From Bacteroidales bacterium (GTDB lineage Bacteria; Bacteroidota; Bacteroidia; Bacteroidales; UBA932), in contig JAFRQH010000004.1 of assembly GCA_017428725.1 (NCBI GenBank), positions 29,445-93,444 of the forward strand: a stretch of 64,000 bases of DNA, in the 5' to 3' direction. This document shows, piece by piece, positions 44,430 through 52,966 of this stretch. The notes beneath the pieces were generated by a model that had not been told where the DNA came from, searched no databases, and worked only from the letters and a program-made list of their open reading frames with translations. The translations under genes and the position numbers were made by a program. Every line of letters starts with the position of its first letter. Position 1 is the stretch's first letter.

Positions 44430-44453
44430 ACCGCGAATATGGTGAAAAATCCG

Positions 44454-44461
44454 TAAATTTG
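44454..44461 (+). promoter_or_regulatory. -7 box (TAAATTTG) for ychF
   Basis: TAAATTTG lies 21 bases before the ychF ATG at 44483, within the divergent gap with the endonuclease-fold gene. Confidence 0.7.
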
Positions 44462-44482
44462 CCCCACCAAAACAGAAAGAAC

Positions 44483-45578
<1,096 letters not shown>

Positions 45579-45586
<8 letters not shown>

Positions 45587-46163
45587 GATCAAGGCCTCCT
45601 GCTCCCGTTGTGGGGCGCAGTTCTCCGCGGAGGTGCCGCAGAGCGTCAACGCCGCGGTGTCTTCGGACCTCAAGGAGCAGGTCCGGAGCGGCGCCCTCTT
45701 CACCCGCGCCTGTCCGGTCTGCGGGACCGTCAACCTGCTGAAATTCCCGTTCCTGTATTATGACACGGACGCGCACCTGATGATCGTGCTGTCCGAGACG
45801 CCGCTCGCGGCGGAGGGCCTGCCCGAGGGCTACACCGGGCGGCTGGTACACAGCACGGGCGAACTCGTCGAGAAGATCAAGGTCTTCGAGACCGGGCTGG
45901 ACGACATCGTGGTGGAGATGTGCAAGTTCGTGACCTGCCAGGAGATGGGCAAGACGGTCCCGTTCAAGTTCGCGGGGATGGACGGCGCCGACAACGAGAT
46001 GACCTTCACCTATCCCGAGAACGGGCAGATGGAGATGGTGGCCGTGGGCTTCAATGTCTACGAAGACTGCGCGGGCATCCTGCAGCGCAATCCCTATATC
46101 CGCGAATCCGCCACCGGCCTCGCCACCATCGACCAGGCCTGGCTCGCGAAGTTCTTCCGCTAG
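45579..46163 (+). CDS. CpXC domain protein
   Basis: 194 residues, cytoplasmic. Two cysteine pairs form a zinc-ribbon-like site: CSRCGAQF near residue 8 and CPVCGTVN near residue 45, in the arrangement of the CpXC domain, followed by a mixed alpha/beta region with no enzyme motif. Function unknown. Translationally coupled to ychF by an 8-base overlap, and its stop shares CTAG with the converging uxuA. Confidence 0.8.
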
Positions 46164-47326
46164 CGGCCGGCGTGGCGCATCGCGGCCATCATCCCCTCGA
46201 CCTGGCCCAGGGCCAGCATCCGGCCGTGGAAGGAGTAGCCCGGATTGTATCCCACCCGCTCGTCGCCGAGCATCGTCTTGCCGTGGTCCACGCGCATCGG
46301 GAGCGGCCGCCCCTCGGCCTCGAAGATGCGCACCAGCTCCACTAGGTCGGCGCGCCCGCCGGTATGCGGCGCCTCCACGAAGTCGCCGCCCGGCAGCACC
46401 TCGCACGAGCGCAGGTGCACGAAATGCGTGCGCGGGGCGAACTCCCGCGCCATCGCCACCACATCGTTGTGGGCGCCTGCGGAGAGTGAACCCGCACAGA
46501 AGGTCAGTCCGTTGTGGAAGTCGTCCACTGCGCCGAGGATCCAGCGGATGTCCTCCGCCGAGCCGCACAGGCGCGGCATCCCGAAGACGGGCATCGGCGG
46601 GTCGTCCGGGTGGATGCACAGGCGGATATCCCACTGCCGGCAGACCGGCATTACGGCTTCGAGGAAATAGCGCAGGTTCGCGCGCAGCTGCTCCTTCGTC
46701 ATTCCTGCGTACGGCGCCATCAGCGCGCGGAATTTCTCCACGGGGGAGCCGCCGCCGCCCAGCGGACCGTTGATGAAGCCCTGCGTCTTGGTGATGATCG
46801 TGTCGATGATCTGCGCACGGTCCGCGTCCGTGGCCGTGCGGTCCAGCGCCTCCACCCGCTCCACCACCTCCGGCGGGAAATCCTTCTCCGCGCCTTCGCG
46901 CCCCAGGATCTTGATGTCGAACCAGGCGAAGCGGACGAAGTCGAAATACAGCGACAGCGTCCCGTCCGGCATCGGGCGCTCCAGGTCGGTGCGCACCCAG
47001 TCGATCACGGGCATGAAATTGTAGCAGACCGTGTGGATGCCGCAGCGGCCGAGATTCTCCAGGCTCTGGATATAATTGGAAATCAAAGCATCCCGGTCCG
47101 GTCCGCCGTACTTGAGCTGCTCGCTGACCGGCAGGCTCTCCACCACGGACCAGTGCAGCCCGGCCGCCTCGATCCGCTCCTTCGCGGCGCGGATTTCCGC
47201 CTCCGGCCACAGTTCTCCGGGCGCATATTGGTGCAGGGCGGTCACCACCCCCTCCACGCCGATCTGGCGCATCATCTCCAGCGTGACTTTGTCGGACGGG
47301 CCGAACCACCTCCAGGTCTTCTCCAT
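46160..47326 (-). CDS. uxuA: Mannonate dehydratase
   Basis: 388 residues from ATG 47326 (MEKTWRWFGPSDKVTL), which matches the family N-terminus; ATGs at 47329 and 47335 are also in frame. TIM-barrel features: GVEGVVTALHQYAPGE, VCYNFMPVIDWVRTDLE, LCIHPDDPPMPVFGMPRL, THFVHLRSCE, MRVDHGKTMLGD (metal-binding Cys/His/Asp region). Converts D-mannonate to 2-keto-3-deoxygluconate in glucuronate breakdown, which fits the nearby GH67 alpha-glucuronidase. uxaC/uxuB are not in the window. Confidence 0.95.
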   Translation of the reverse strand: MEKTWRWFGPSDKVTLEMMRQIGVEGVVTALHQYAPGELWPEAEIRAAKERIEAAGLHWSVVESLPVSEQLKYGGPDRDALISNYIQSLENLGRCGIHTVCYNFMPVIDWVRTDLERPMPDGTLSLYFDFVRFAWFDIKILGREGAEKDFPPEVVERVEALDRTATDADRAQIIDTIITKTQGFINGPLGGGGSPVEKFRALMAPYAGMTKEQLRANLRYFLEAVMPVCRQWDIRLCIHPDDPPMPVFGMPRLCGSAEDIRWILGAVDDFHNGLTFCAGSLSAGAHNDVVAMAREFAPRTHFVHLRSCEVLPGGDFVEAPHTGGRADLVELVRIFEAEGRPLPMRVDHGKTMLGDERVGYNPGYSFHGRMLALGQVEGMMAAMRHAGR

Positions 47327-47350
47327 CATAGGCATCTGTGTTACTTCTAA

Positions 47351-47358
47351 CAAAGTTA
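47351..47358 (-). promoter_or_regulatory. -7 box (TAACTTTG) for uxuA
   Basis: Reverse-strand TAACTTTG, 15-24 bases before the candidate uxuA starts, and 11 bases from the divergent yeiH box. Confidence 0.7.
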
Positions 47359-47369
47359 GAAAAAATACC

Positions 47370-47377
47370 TATCTTTG
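47370..47377 (+). promoter_or_regulatory. -7 box (TATCTTTG) for the YeiH-type transporter
   Basis: TATCTTTG, 30 bases before the ATG at 47408, back to back with the uxuA promoter. Confidence 0.7.
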
Positions 47378-47407
47378 TCGAACGCATTTGTACCAAAACC
47401 TGTAGAA

Positions 47408-48763
47408 ATGGCAAACAACAAGAACCTCTCCAAGCTCTGGAAGACCGAAGACTGGCTCGCCGTCTGGATCGGCTTCATCGTCATCGCCATCGGCATCGTC
47501 GCCGTGCTGACCAAAGCTTTTGATTTCTCCGCGCTGACCTTCAAGACCTGGACCTGGGGCGAGTCGCTCACCGACGCCCAGATGGCCAAGGTCGTCCCCC
47601 TGGGCCAGCAGTTCGCTTCCGGCGCCTTCTGGGGCAAGATGCTGCGCACGGTCCTCGTGCTGGGCATCCTCTTCACGGGCGGCGTCGCCCTGCTCGGCGA
47701 GAAGGTGAAGAAGTTCATCCCGGCCTTCCTCGGCGTATTCGTGCTGGCGGTCATCGTCCGCCTGATCAGCGCCGAGTTCACCCTCAACCGCTATCTCGAA
47801 TGGGCTTTCTGGGCACTGATCGTGGGCATGCTGATCTCCAACACGGTCGGCACGCCGAAGTGGCTCAAGCCCGCCGTCCGCACGGAGTTCTACATCAAGA
47901 CCGGCCTCGTGATCATGGGCTTCTCCGTGCTCTTCTCCAATATCGCGAAATTCGGCCTCTACGGCCTGGGCATCGCGTGGATCGTGACCCCGGTCGTGAT
48001 CCTCTTCATGTGGTGGTTCGGCACGCGCGTCCTCAAGATGGACAACAAGCCGCTGGTCATCACGATGGCCTCCGCCACGAGCGTCTGCGGTACGTCCGCG
48101 GCCATCGCCACCGGCGCGGCCTCCAACTGCAAGAAGGACGACCTGACGATGACCATCTCCATCTCGATCATCTTCACGGTCCTGATGATGGCCCTCGAGC
48201 CCATCCTCATCCGCGCCACGGGGATGTCCCCGATCATGGGCGGCGCGCTCATCGGCGGCACGGTGGACAGCACCGGCGCCGTGGCCGTGGCCGGCTCCGT
48301 GCTGGGCGGCGAGGCCGAGCAGGCCGCCGTGCTCGTCAAGATGATCCAGAACATCCTCATCGGCTTCATCGCCTTCTTCGTGGCGCTCTTCTTCGCGACC
48401 TCCGTGGGCAGGAAGGATGGCCAGAAAGTCGGCGCCGGCGAGATCTGGACCCGCTTCCCGAAATTCATCATCGGCTTCTTCGTGGCTTCGCTCGTGGCCT
48501 CCTTCATCATCCAGCCGCTCGCCGGCGCGGACCAGGTCAAGGCCATCAACGGCGTGCTCGACCAGTATAAGAACTGGGCCTTCGTGCTGGCCTTCGTCAG
48601 CATCGGCCTGGACACCAACTTCAAGGACCTGGTGAAGCAGATGCAGGGCGGCAAACCGCTCTGGCTCTACCTCGTGGGGCAGTGCTTCAACATCGCCCTG
48701 ACCTTCTTCGCCGTCTGGCTGCTGCTCAGCGGCGTGCTCTTCCCGATTCCGCATCTCTCCTAG
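47408..48763 (+). CDS. YeiH-family putative sulfate exporter
   Basis: 451 residues from ATG 47408 (MANNKNLSKLWKTEDW). About eleven membrane segments. UPF0324/YeiH motifs: WALIVGMLISNTVGTPKWLK, SATSVCGTSAAIATGAASNC, GGALIGGTVDSTGAVAVAGS, and SIGLDTNFKDL near the end. The family is annotated as putative sulfate/sulfonate exporter, but the substrate is not firmly known. Bacteroidota members carry a longer N-terminal part, as here. It is followed 6 bases later by a small membrane protein that probably belongs with it. Confidence 0.9.
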   Translation: MANNKNLSKLWKTEDWLAVWIGFIVIAIGIVAVLTKAFDFSALTFKTWTWGESLTDAQMAKVVPLGQQFASGAFWGKMLRTVLVLGILFTGGVALLGEKVKKFIPAFLGVFVLAVIVRLISAEFTLNRYLEWAFWALIVGMLISNTVGTPKWLKPAVRTEFYIKTGLVIMGFSVLFSNIAKFGLYGLGIAWIVTPVVILFMWWFGTRVLKMDNKPLVITMASATSVCGTSAAIATGAASNCKKDDLTMTISISIIFTVLMMALEPILIRATGMSPIMGGALIGGTVDSTGAVAVAGSVLGGEAEQAAVLVKMIQNILIGFIAFFVALFFATSVGRKDGQKVGAGEIWTRFPKFIIGFFVASLVASFIIQPLAGADQVKAINGVLDQYKNWAFVLAFVSIGLDTNFKDLVKQMQGGKPLWLYLVGQCFNIALTFFAVWLLLSGVLFPIPHLS

Positions 48764-48769
48764 CAGGAG

Positions 48770-49048
48770 ATGCCTAAATCCGGACGCGCGGCCAAGGTGG
48801 CCCTCCTCGTCGTGGGAGGGGCCATCCTGGCCGCGGCCGTCTATATCATGGTCCGCCGGATCGGACTGAACCCCGAGCTGGATTTCGGCGCCGGCGCGTA
48901 CTACTACGCCGACATCCCGGACTATGAGCACAAGCTCAACTGGGACACCTACCAGGCGCAGTTGCCCTACTGGGTCTACGTCGTGCTGTTCCTGCTCTGG
49001 GGCGCCTTGATGTACTGGCTCTGGAAGCGCATCGACCGGCGGAAGTAG
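48770..49048 (+). CDS. Small membrane protein downstream of the YeiH exporter
   Basis: 92 residues. Two membrane helices (VALLVVGGAILAAAVYIMV, ~10-28, and YWVYVVLFLLWGALMYWLW, ~67-85) flank a ~35-residue extracytoplasmic loop rich in Tyr and Asp (LDFGAGAYYYADIPDYEHKL). Basic residues at both ends put the termini in the cytoplasm. No family recognised. The 6-base spacing to the transporter suggests a subunit or accessory (inference). Confidence 0.7.
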   Translation: MPKSGRAAKVALLVVGGAILAAAVYIMVRRIGLNPELDFGAGAYYYADIPDYEHKLNWDTYQAQLPYWVYVVLFLLWGALMYWLWKRIDRRK

Positions 49049-49129
49049 CACTTGTCAGATTGGCATAAATATTGGTGCAGACCTGTTTCGCTCCCGGTAA
49101 AGGGAGAAGAATAACTTTTTATCAAGAAA

Positions 49130-49681
49130 ATGGAGAAACTCAATCATCCCGCCATCCTGGTCGTTGACATGCTCAACGACTTCGTGACCGGCGTGATCGG
49201 CTGCGATCGCGCCCGCGCCATCGTTCCCGCCACCGCCCGCCTGCTCGCCGCTGCGCGCGAGAAGGGTGTTCCTGTCATCTACTGCAACGACTGCCACCTC
49301 CCGGGCATCGACCGCGAACTTCAGATCTGGGGCGACCACGCCATCAAGGGCACGCCCGGTGCCGAGGTGATTCCCGAGCTGACCCCGCAGCCCTGCGACT
49401 TCGTGGTGCCCAAGCGCCGCTACAGCGGCTTCTTCCAGACCGATCTAGATATCCTGCTCAAGGAGCTGGGCGTCAAGACCGTGGTCATCACGGGCCTGCA
49501 TACCCATATGTGCTGCCGGCACACCTCCGCCGACGCCTATTGCCTCGGCTACGACGTGGTGGCGGCCAAGGAGGCCACCAACTCCTTCACCGAGGAGGAC
49601 TACCAGGGCGGCCTGGCCTACCTGAAGACCTGCTACGGCGCGGATGCGTACAGCAACGACGAACTGATCGCGATGTTCTAG
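49130..49681 (+). CDS. Isochorismatase-like cysteine hydrolase
   Basis: 183 residues, typical for the family. Catalytic triad: Asp in AILVVDMLNDFV, Lys in VVPKRRYSGFFQTDLD, Cys in GLHTHMCCRHTSADAY; the cis-peptide region VITGLHTHMC is conserved. Probably an amidohydrolase (nicotinamidase-like), but the substrate is not evident. A strong terminator follows. Confidence 0.9.
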   Translation: MEKLNHPAILVVDMLNDFVTGVIGCDRARAIVPATARLLAAAREKGVPVIYCNDCHLPGIDRELQIWGDHAIKGTPGAEVIPELTPQPCDFVVPKRRYSGFFQTDLDILLKELGVKTVVITGLHTHMCCRHTSADAYCLGYDVVAAKEATNSFTEEDYQGGLAYLKTCYGADAYSNDELIAMF

Positions 49682-49709
49682 CTTCCGGATCCGTTCCGGA
49701 AAGACCGGG

Positions 49710-49745
49710 ACAAGGGACCGCAATGCGCGGTCCCTTGTTGTTTTG
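49710..49745 (+). terminator. Rho-independent terminator after the cysteine hydrolase
   Basis: ACAAGGGACCGC (49710-49721) pairs with GCGGTCCCTTGT (49727-49738) around loop AATGC, followed by TGTTTT. Confidence 0.9.
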
Positions 49746-49770
49746 GTGGCGGCAGCCCGCCGAAAACGAT

Positions 49771-49778
49771 TATCTTTG
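49771..49778 (+). promoter_or_regulatory. -7 box (TATCTTTG) for the GH67-SGNH gene
   Basis: TATCTTTG lies 22 bases before the ATG at 49801. Confidence 0.75.
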
Positions 49779-49800
49779 TGGAAACCAAGACAGGAACGTT

Positions 49801-52800
49801 ATGCGGAGATTCTTCCTACTGATCAGCGCAGTAGCGATGGCGCTGCTCGCGGCCTGCAGCCGGCCTGTGCCCGCAGCGCAGGACGGCTCGGACCTCTGGC
49901 TCGCCGCCGGGCGGCCCTACGCGGAGGTGCTCGCCTCCGTGCAGGCGTCCATCGACCCGGCCCTGCCGCCCGAAGGCTTCCACATCTTTGACCGGGACGG
50001 CGTGCGGTGCATCGCCGCCGGGTCCGACGCGGGCCTGCGCTACGGCGTGTATGCCCTGCAGCGCGCCGAGGTGCTGGGCCAGGCCGGCCCGGGGATGGAC
50101 CTGCAGGAGGCGCCGTACTATGACCTGCGCCTGCTCAATCACTGGGACAACCTGGACGACACCGTGGAGCGCGGCTATGCCGGCCTCTCGATGTGGGAGT
50201 GGACTTCGCCCACCGTGCCGGAGGCGCGCATCCGCCGCTACGGCGCGCTATGCGCTTCCATCGGGCTCAACGGCGCCGTGCTCAACAACGTGAATGCCAA
50301 TCCGTTGATTCTGGACGCCGCACATCTCGCCCGCGTGAAGGCGATCGCGGACATCCTGCGCGAATACGGCATCCGCACCTATCTGTCCATCAAGTGGACC
50401 AGCCCCATCGCGCTGGGCGGCCTGAAGAGCGGCGACCCGCTGGACCCGGAGGTCCGTGCGTGGTGGAAGGCCAAGGCGGCCGGGATATACGCTCTGATTC
50501 CCGACTTCGGCGGCTTCCTCGTCAAGGCCAATTCCGAGGGCCAGGCCGGCCCGCAGGACTACGGCCGCACGCACGCCGACGGCGCCAACATGCTCGCCGA
50601 GGCGCTGGCGCCCTATGGCGGCATCGTGATGTGGCGCGCCTTCGTCTACAGCCCCACCAGCCCCGACCGCGCCAACCAGGCCGTGGAGGAGTTCCTCCCA
50701 CTGGACGGCAAATTTGCGGACAACGTGATCGTGCAGGTCAAGAACGGCCCCGTGGACTTCCAGCCGCGCGAGCCCTTCAGCCCCCTCTTCGGCAAGCTCC
50801 GTGACACCAAGATGATGATGGAGTTCCAGGTCACGCAGGAATACCTGGGCTTCTCCAACCACATGGCCTTCCACGGCACGACCTGGCAGGAGTGCCTGGG
50901 CAGCGACACCTACCGCGACGGCCCCGGCTCCCCGGTGGCGAAGATGGTCACGGGCATCGCCGGCGTGGCCAACACCGGGCAGGACGCCAACTTCTGCGGC
51001 TATGTCCTCGCCCAGGCCAACTGGTATGCGTTCGGCCGCCTGGCCTGGGACCCGACCCTCGGCGCGGAGCTGCTGGCGGACGAGTGGATCCGCCAGACCT
51101 TCCTCCGGCCGGAGGGGATGTCCGACAGGGCGTTCCGGGCGAAGTTCGTCGATCCGCTGCGCGGAATGCTGACGGCCTCGCGCGAGGCTGTGGTGGACTA
51201 TGAGATGCCGCTGGGCCTGCACCACCTCTTCGCCGGGAGCCATTACGGCCCGGGCCCGTGGGAGGGCGGCAGCCGGCCCGACTGGACCCCGCCGTACTAC
51301 CACAAGGCGGACTCCGCCGGAATAGGCTTCGACCGCACGCGGAGCGGCTCCGGCAATGTGGACCAGTACAACGAGCCCCTCGCTTCGACCTTCAACGACC
51401 TGCAGACCTGTCCGGAGGAGCTCCTGCTGTGGTTCCACCACCTGTCGTGGGACTACCGGATGAACTCCGGCCGGACGCTCTGGGATGAAATCTGCCGGCA
51501 CTACGACCGCGGCGTGCGCGCGGTCGAAGGCTTCCGGCGCACCTGGTCGGGGCTGAAACCCTATGTCGCGCCGGCCCTGTTCGACGAGGTCGCCGGGAAG
51601 CTGGAGACGCAGCTGAACGACGCCAAATGGTGGCGCGACGCCTGCGTGGGCTATTTCCAGACCTTCTCCGGGCGGCCGCTGCCTGCGGATGTGGCGCCGC
51701 TGGACACCCCGGTCGACTCGCTGCTCTACTACAGCGTCCAGTCCGACCGCTACGGTCTGCCGGTCCACGGCGCGGACCACCGTCCGGTCCTGGTGCCGCC
51801 CCGCTACAACTGGGTGGCCACCTGGGCCACGGCCCTGCAGGCGGCCGAGCCCCGCAACCTCCCGCCCGCGCCCGGCCTGGCCGGCAACTCCTTGCGCCAG
51901 GTCGTCCAGGTGTCGCTCGGCGGCACGCAGCTGCGGCTGCACCTTTCAAACCTTTTCAACGAGACGCCGACCGAGATCCTCGGCGTGGAGATTGCCCGCG
52001 CCGCGACGGCGGGCGGCAGCCCGGACATCGTGCCTGGCAACTCCGTGTCCCTGACCTTCGGCGGCCGCCCGGGCGTGACGATGGCGCCCGGCGGCGAGGC
52101 CGTCTCCGACCCGGAGCCTTTCCGGCTGGCAGACCGGGAGAACCTCGCCGTCACCATCCACTACGGACAGGTGGCCCCTGCGCCGGTGACCGGCCATCCG
52201 GGGTCGCGCACCACGTCCTTCATCGCCTCCGGCAACACGTCCGACTTCTCGGCGCCGGCCGCCCGGACGGACCATTGGTACACCATCAGCGCCATCGATG
52301 TCCGGCCGAACCGCCGCAGCGCCGCCATCGCCGTGCTCGGCGACTCGATCACGGACGGGCGCGGCACCACCACCAACGGCCAGGACCGCTGGACCGACCA
52401 GCTCTCCCGTGCGTTGCTGCAGGACCCCCGGACGCGGCATCTCGCGGTGCTCAACTTCGGACTCGGCGGCAACTGCGTCCTGCAGGGCGGCCTGGGCCCG
52501 ACGGCGCTCAGCCGCTACGAGCGGGACCTCTTCGGCCCCGCCGGGGTCCGTTACATCATCCTCTTCGAGGGGACCAACGACCTGGGGGAGAGCCGTGACG
52601 GGCGGCGGACGGCGGCGCAGATCCAGGCCGCCTGGACCCGGATCGCCCGCGCGGCCCACGAGCGCGGCATCAAAGTCTTCGGCGCCACGGTCACGCCTGC
52701 GCTCGGGAGTTTCTACACCCGCGCGGGCGAGCACGAGAAAGGGCGTCTGCAGCTGAATGACTGGATCCGCACGACGCCGGTCTTCGACGGGGTGATCGAC

Positions 52801-52938
52801 TTCGACCGGATGGTCGCCGACCCGGCCTCGCCCGACCATCTAAACCCGGCGTATCTATTTGAGAATGATTGGCTTCACCTCAATGCCAAAGGCTATGAGG
52901 TGATGGGCCGCGGCGTCGACCGGAGCCTGTTTTATTAG
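49801..52938 (+). CDS. GH67 alpha-glucuronidase fused to SGNH esterase, lipoprotein
   Basis: 1045 residues from ATG 49801 with lipobox LLAAC (C19). Residues ~28-640 are GH67: catalytic Glu in VKANSEGQAG (E246), and the carboxylate pair D319 (NGPVDFQPREP) and E347 (MEFQVTQEYLG). Their spacing equals that of E292/D365/E393 in Cellvibrio GlcA67A. Residues ~680-835 form a beta-rich domain (NSLRQVVQVSLGGTQLRLHL), and ~840-1045 an SGNH hydrolase with GDSITDG (S849), LGGN, EGTNDLGE and D1023/H1026 in NDWLHLN. Together they would remove glucuronate and ester groups from xylan-type chains outside the cell. Longer frame to 49510 is spurious. Confidence 0.9.
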   Translation: MRRFFLLISAVAMALLAACSRPVPAAQDGSDLWLAAGRPYAEVLASVQASIDPALPPEGFHIFDRDGVRCIAAGSDAGLRYGVYALQRAEVLGQAGPGMDLQEAPYYDLRLLNHWDNLDDTVERGYAGLSMWEWTSPTVPEARIRRYGALCASIGLNGAVLNNVNANPLILDAAHLARVKAIADILREYGIRTYLSIKWTSPIALGGLKSGDPLDPEVRAWWKAKAAGIYALIPDFGGFLVKANSEGQAGPQDYGRTHADGANMLAEALAPYGGIVMWRAFVYSPTSPDRANQAVEEFLPLDGKFADNVIVQVKNGPVDFQPREPFSPLFGKLRDTKMMMEFQVTQEYLGFSNHMAFHGTTWQECLGSDTYRDGPGSPVAKMVTGIAGVANTGQDANFCGYVLAQANWYAFGRLAWDPTLGAELLADEWIRQTFLRPEGMSDRAFRAKFVDPLRGMLTASREAVVDYEMPLGLHHLFAGSHYGPGPWEGGSRPDWTPPYYHKADSAGIGFDRTRSGSGNVDQYNEPLASTFNDLQTCPEELLLWFHHLSWDYRMNSGRTLWDEICRHYDRGVRAVEGFRRTWSGLKPYVAPALFDEVAGKLETQLNDAKWWRDACVGYFQTFSGRPLPADVAPLDTPVDSLLYYSVQSDRYGLPVHGADHRPVLVPPRYNWVATWATALQAAEPRNLPPAPGLAGNSLRQVVQVSLGGTQLRLHLSNLFNETPTEILGVEIARAATAGGSPDIVPGNSVSLTFGGRPGVTMAPGGEAVSDPEPFRLADRENLAVTIHYGQVAPAPVTGHPGSRTTSFIASGNTSDFSAPAARTDHWYTISAIDVRPNRRSAAIAVLGDSITDGRGTTTNGQDRWTDQLSRALLQDPRTRHLAVLNFGLGGNCVLQGGLGPTALSRYERDLFGPAGVRYIILFEGTNDLGESRDGRRTAAQIQAAWTRIARAAHERGIKVFGATVTPALGSFYTRAGEHEKGRLQLNDWIRTTPVFDGVIDFDRMVADPASPDHLNPAYLFENDWLHLNAKGYEVMGRGVDRSLFY

Positions 52939-52940
52939 CT

Positions 52941-52966
52941 TCGTTCCGGGCTTGCCCCGGCATCCT
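52941..52966. repeat. Short palindromic repeat (copy 2), convergent gap
   Basis: Read on the reverse strand it is GGATGCCGGGGCAAGCCCGGAACGA, the same layout (palindrome with CAAG centre, GA at the end) as the copies at 25764-25790 and 63577-63605. It fills the gap between converging genes and partly overlaps the stop of the reverse-strand gene. Confidence 0.55.
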
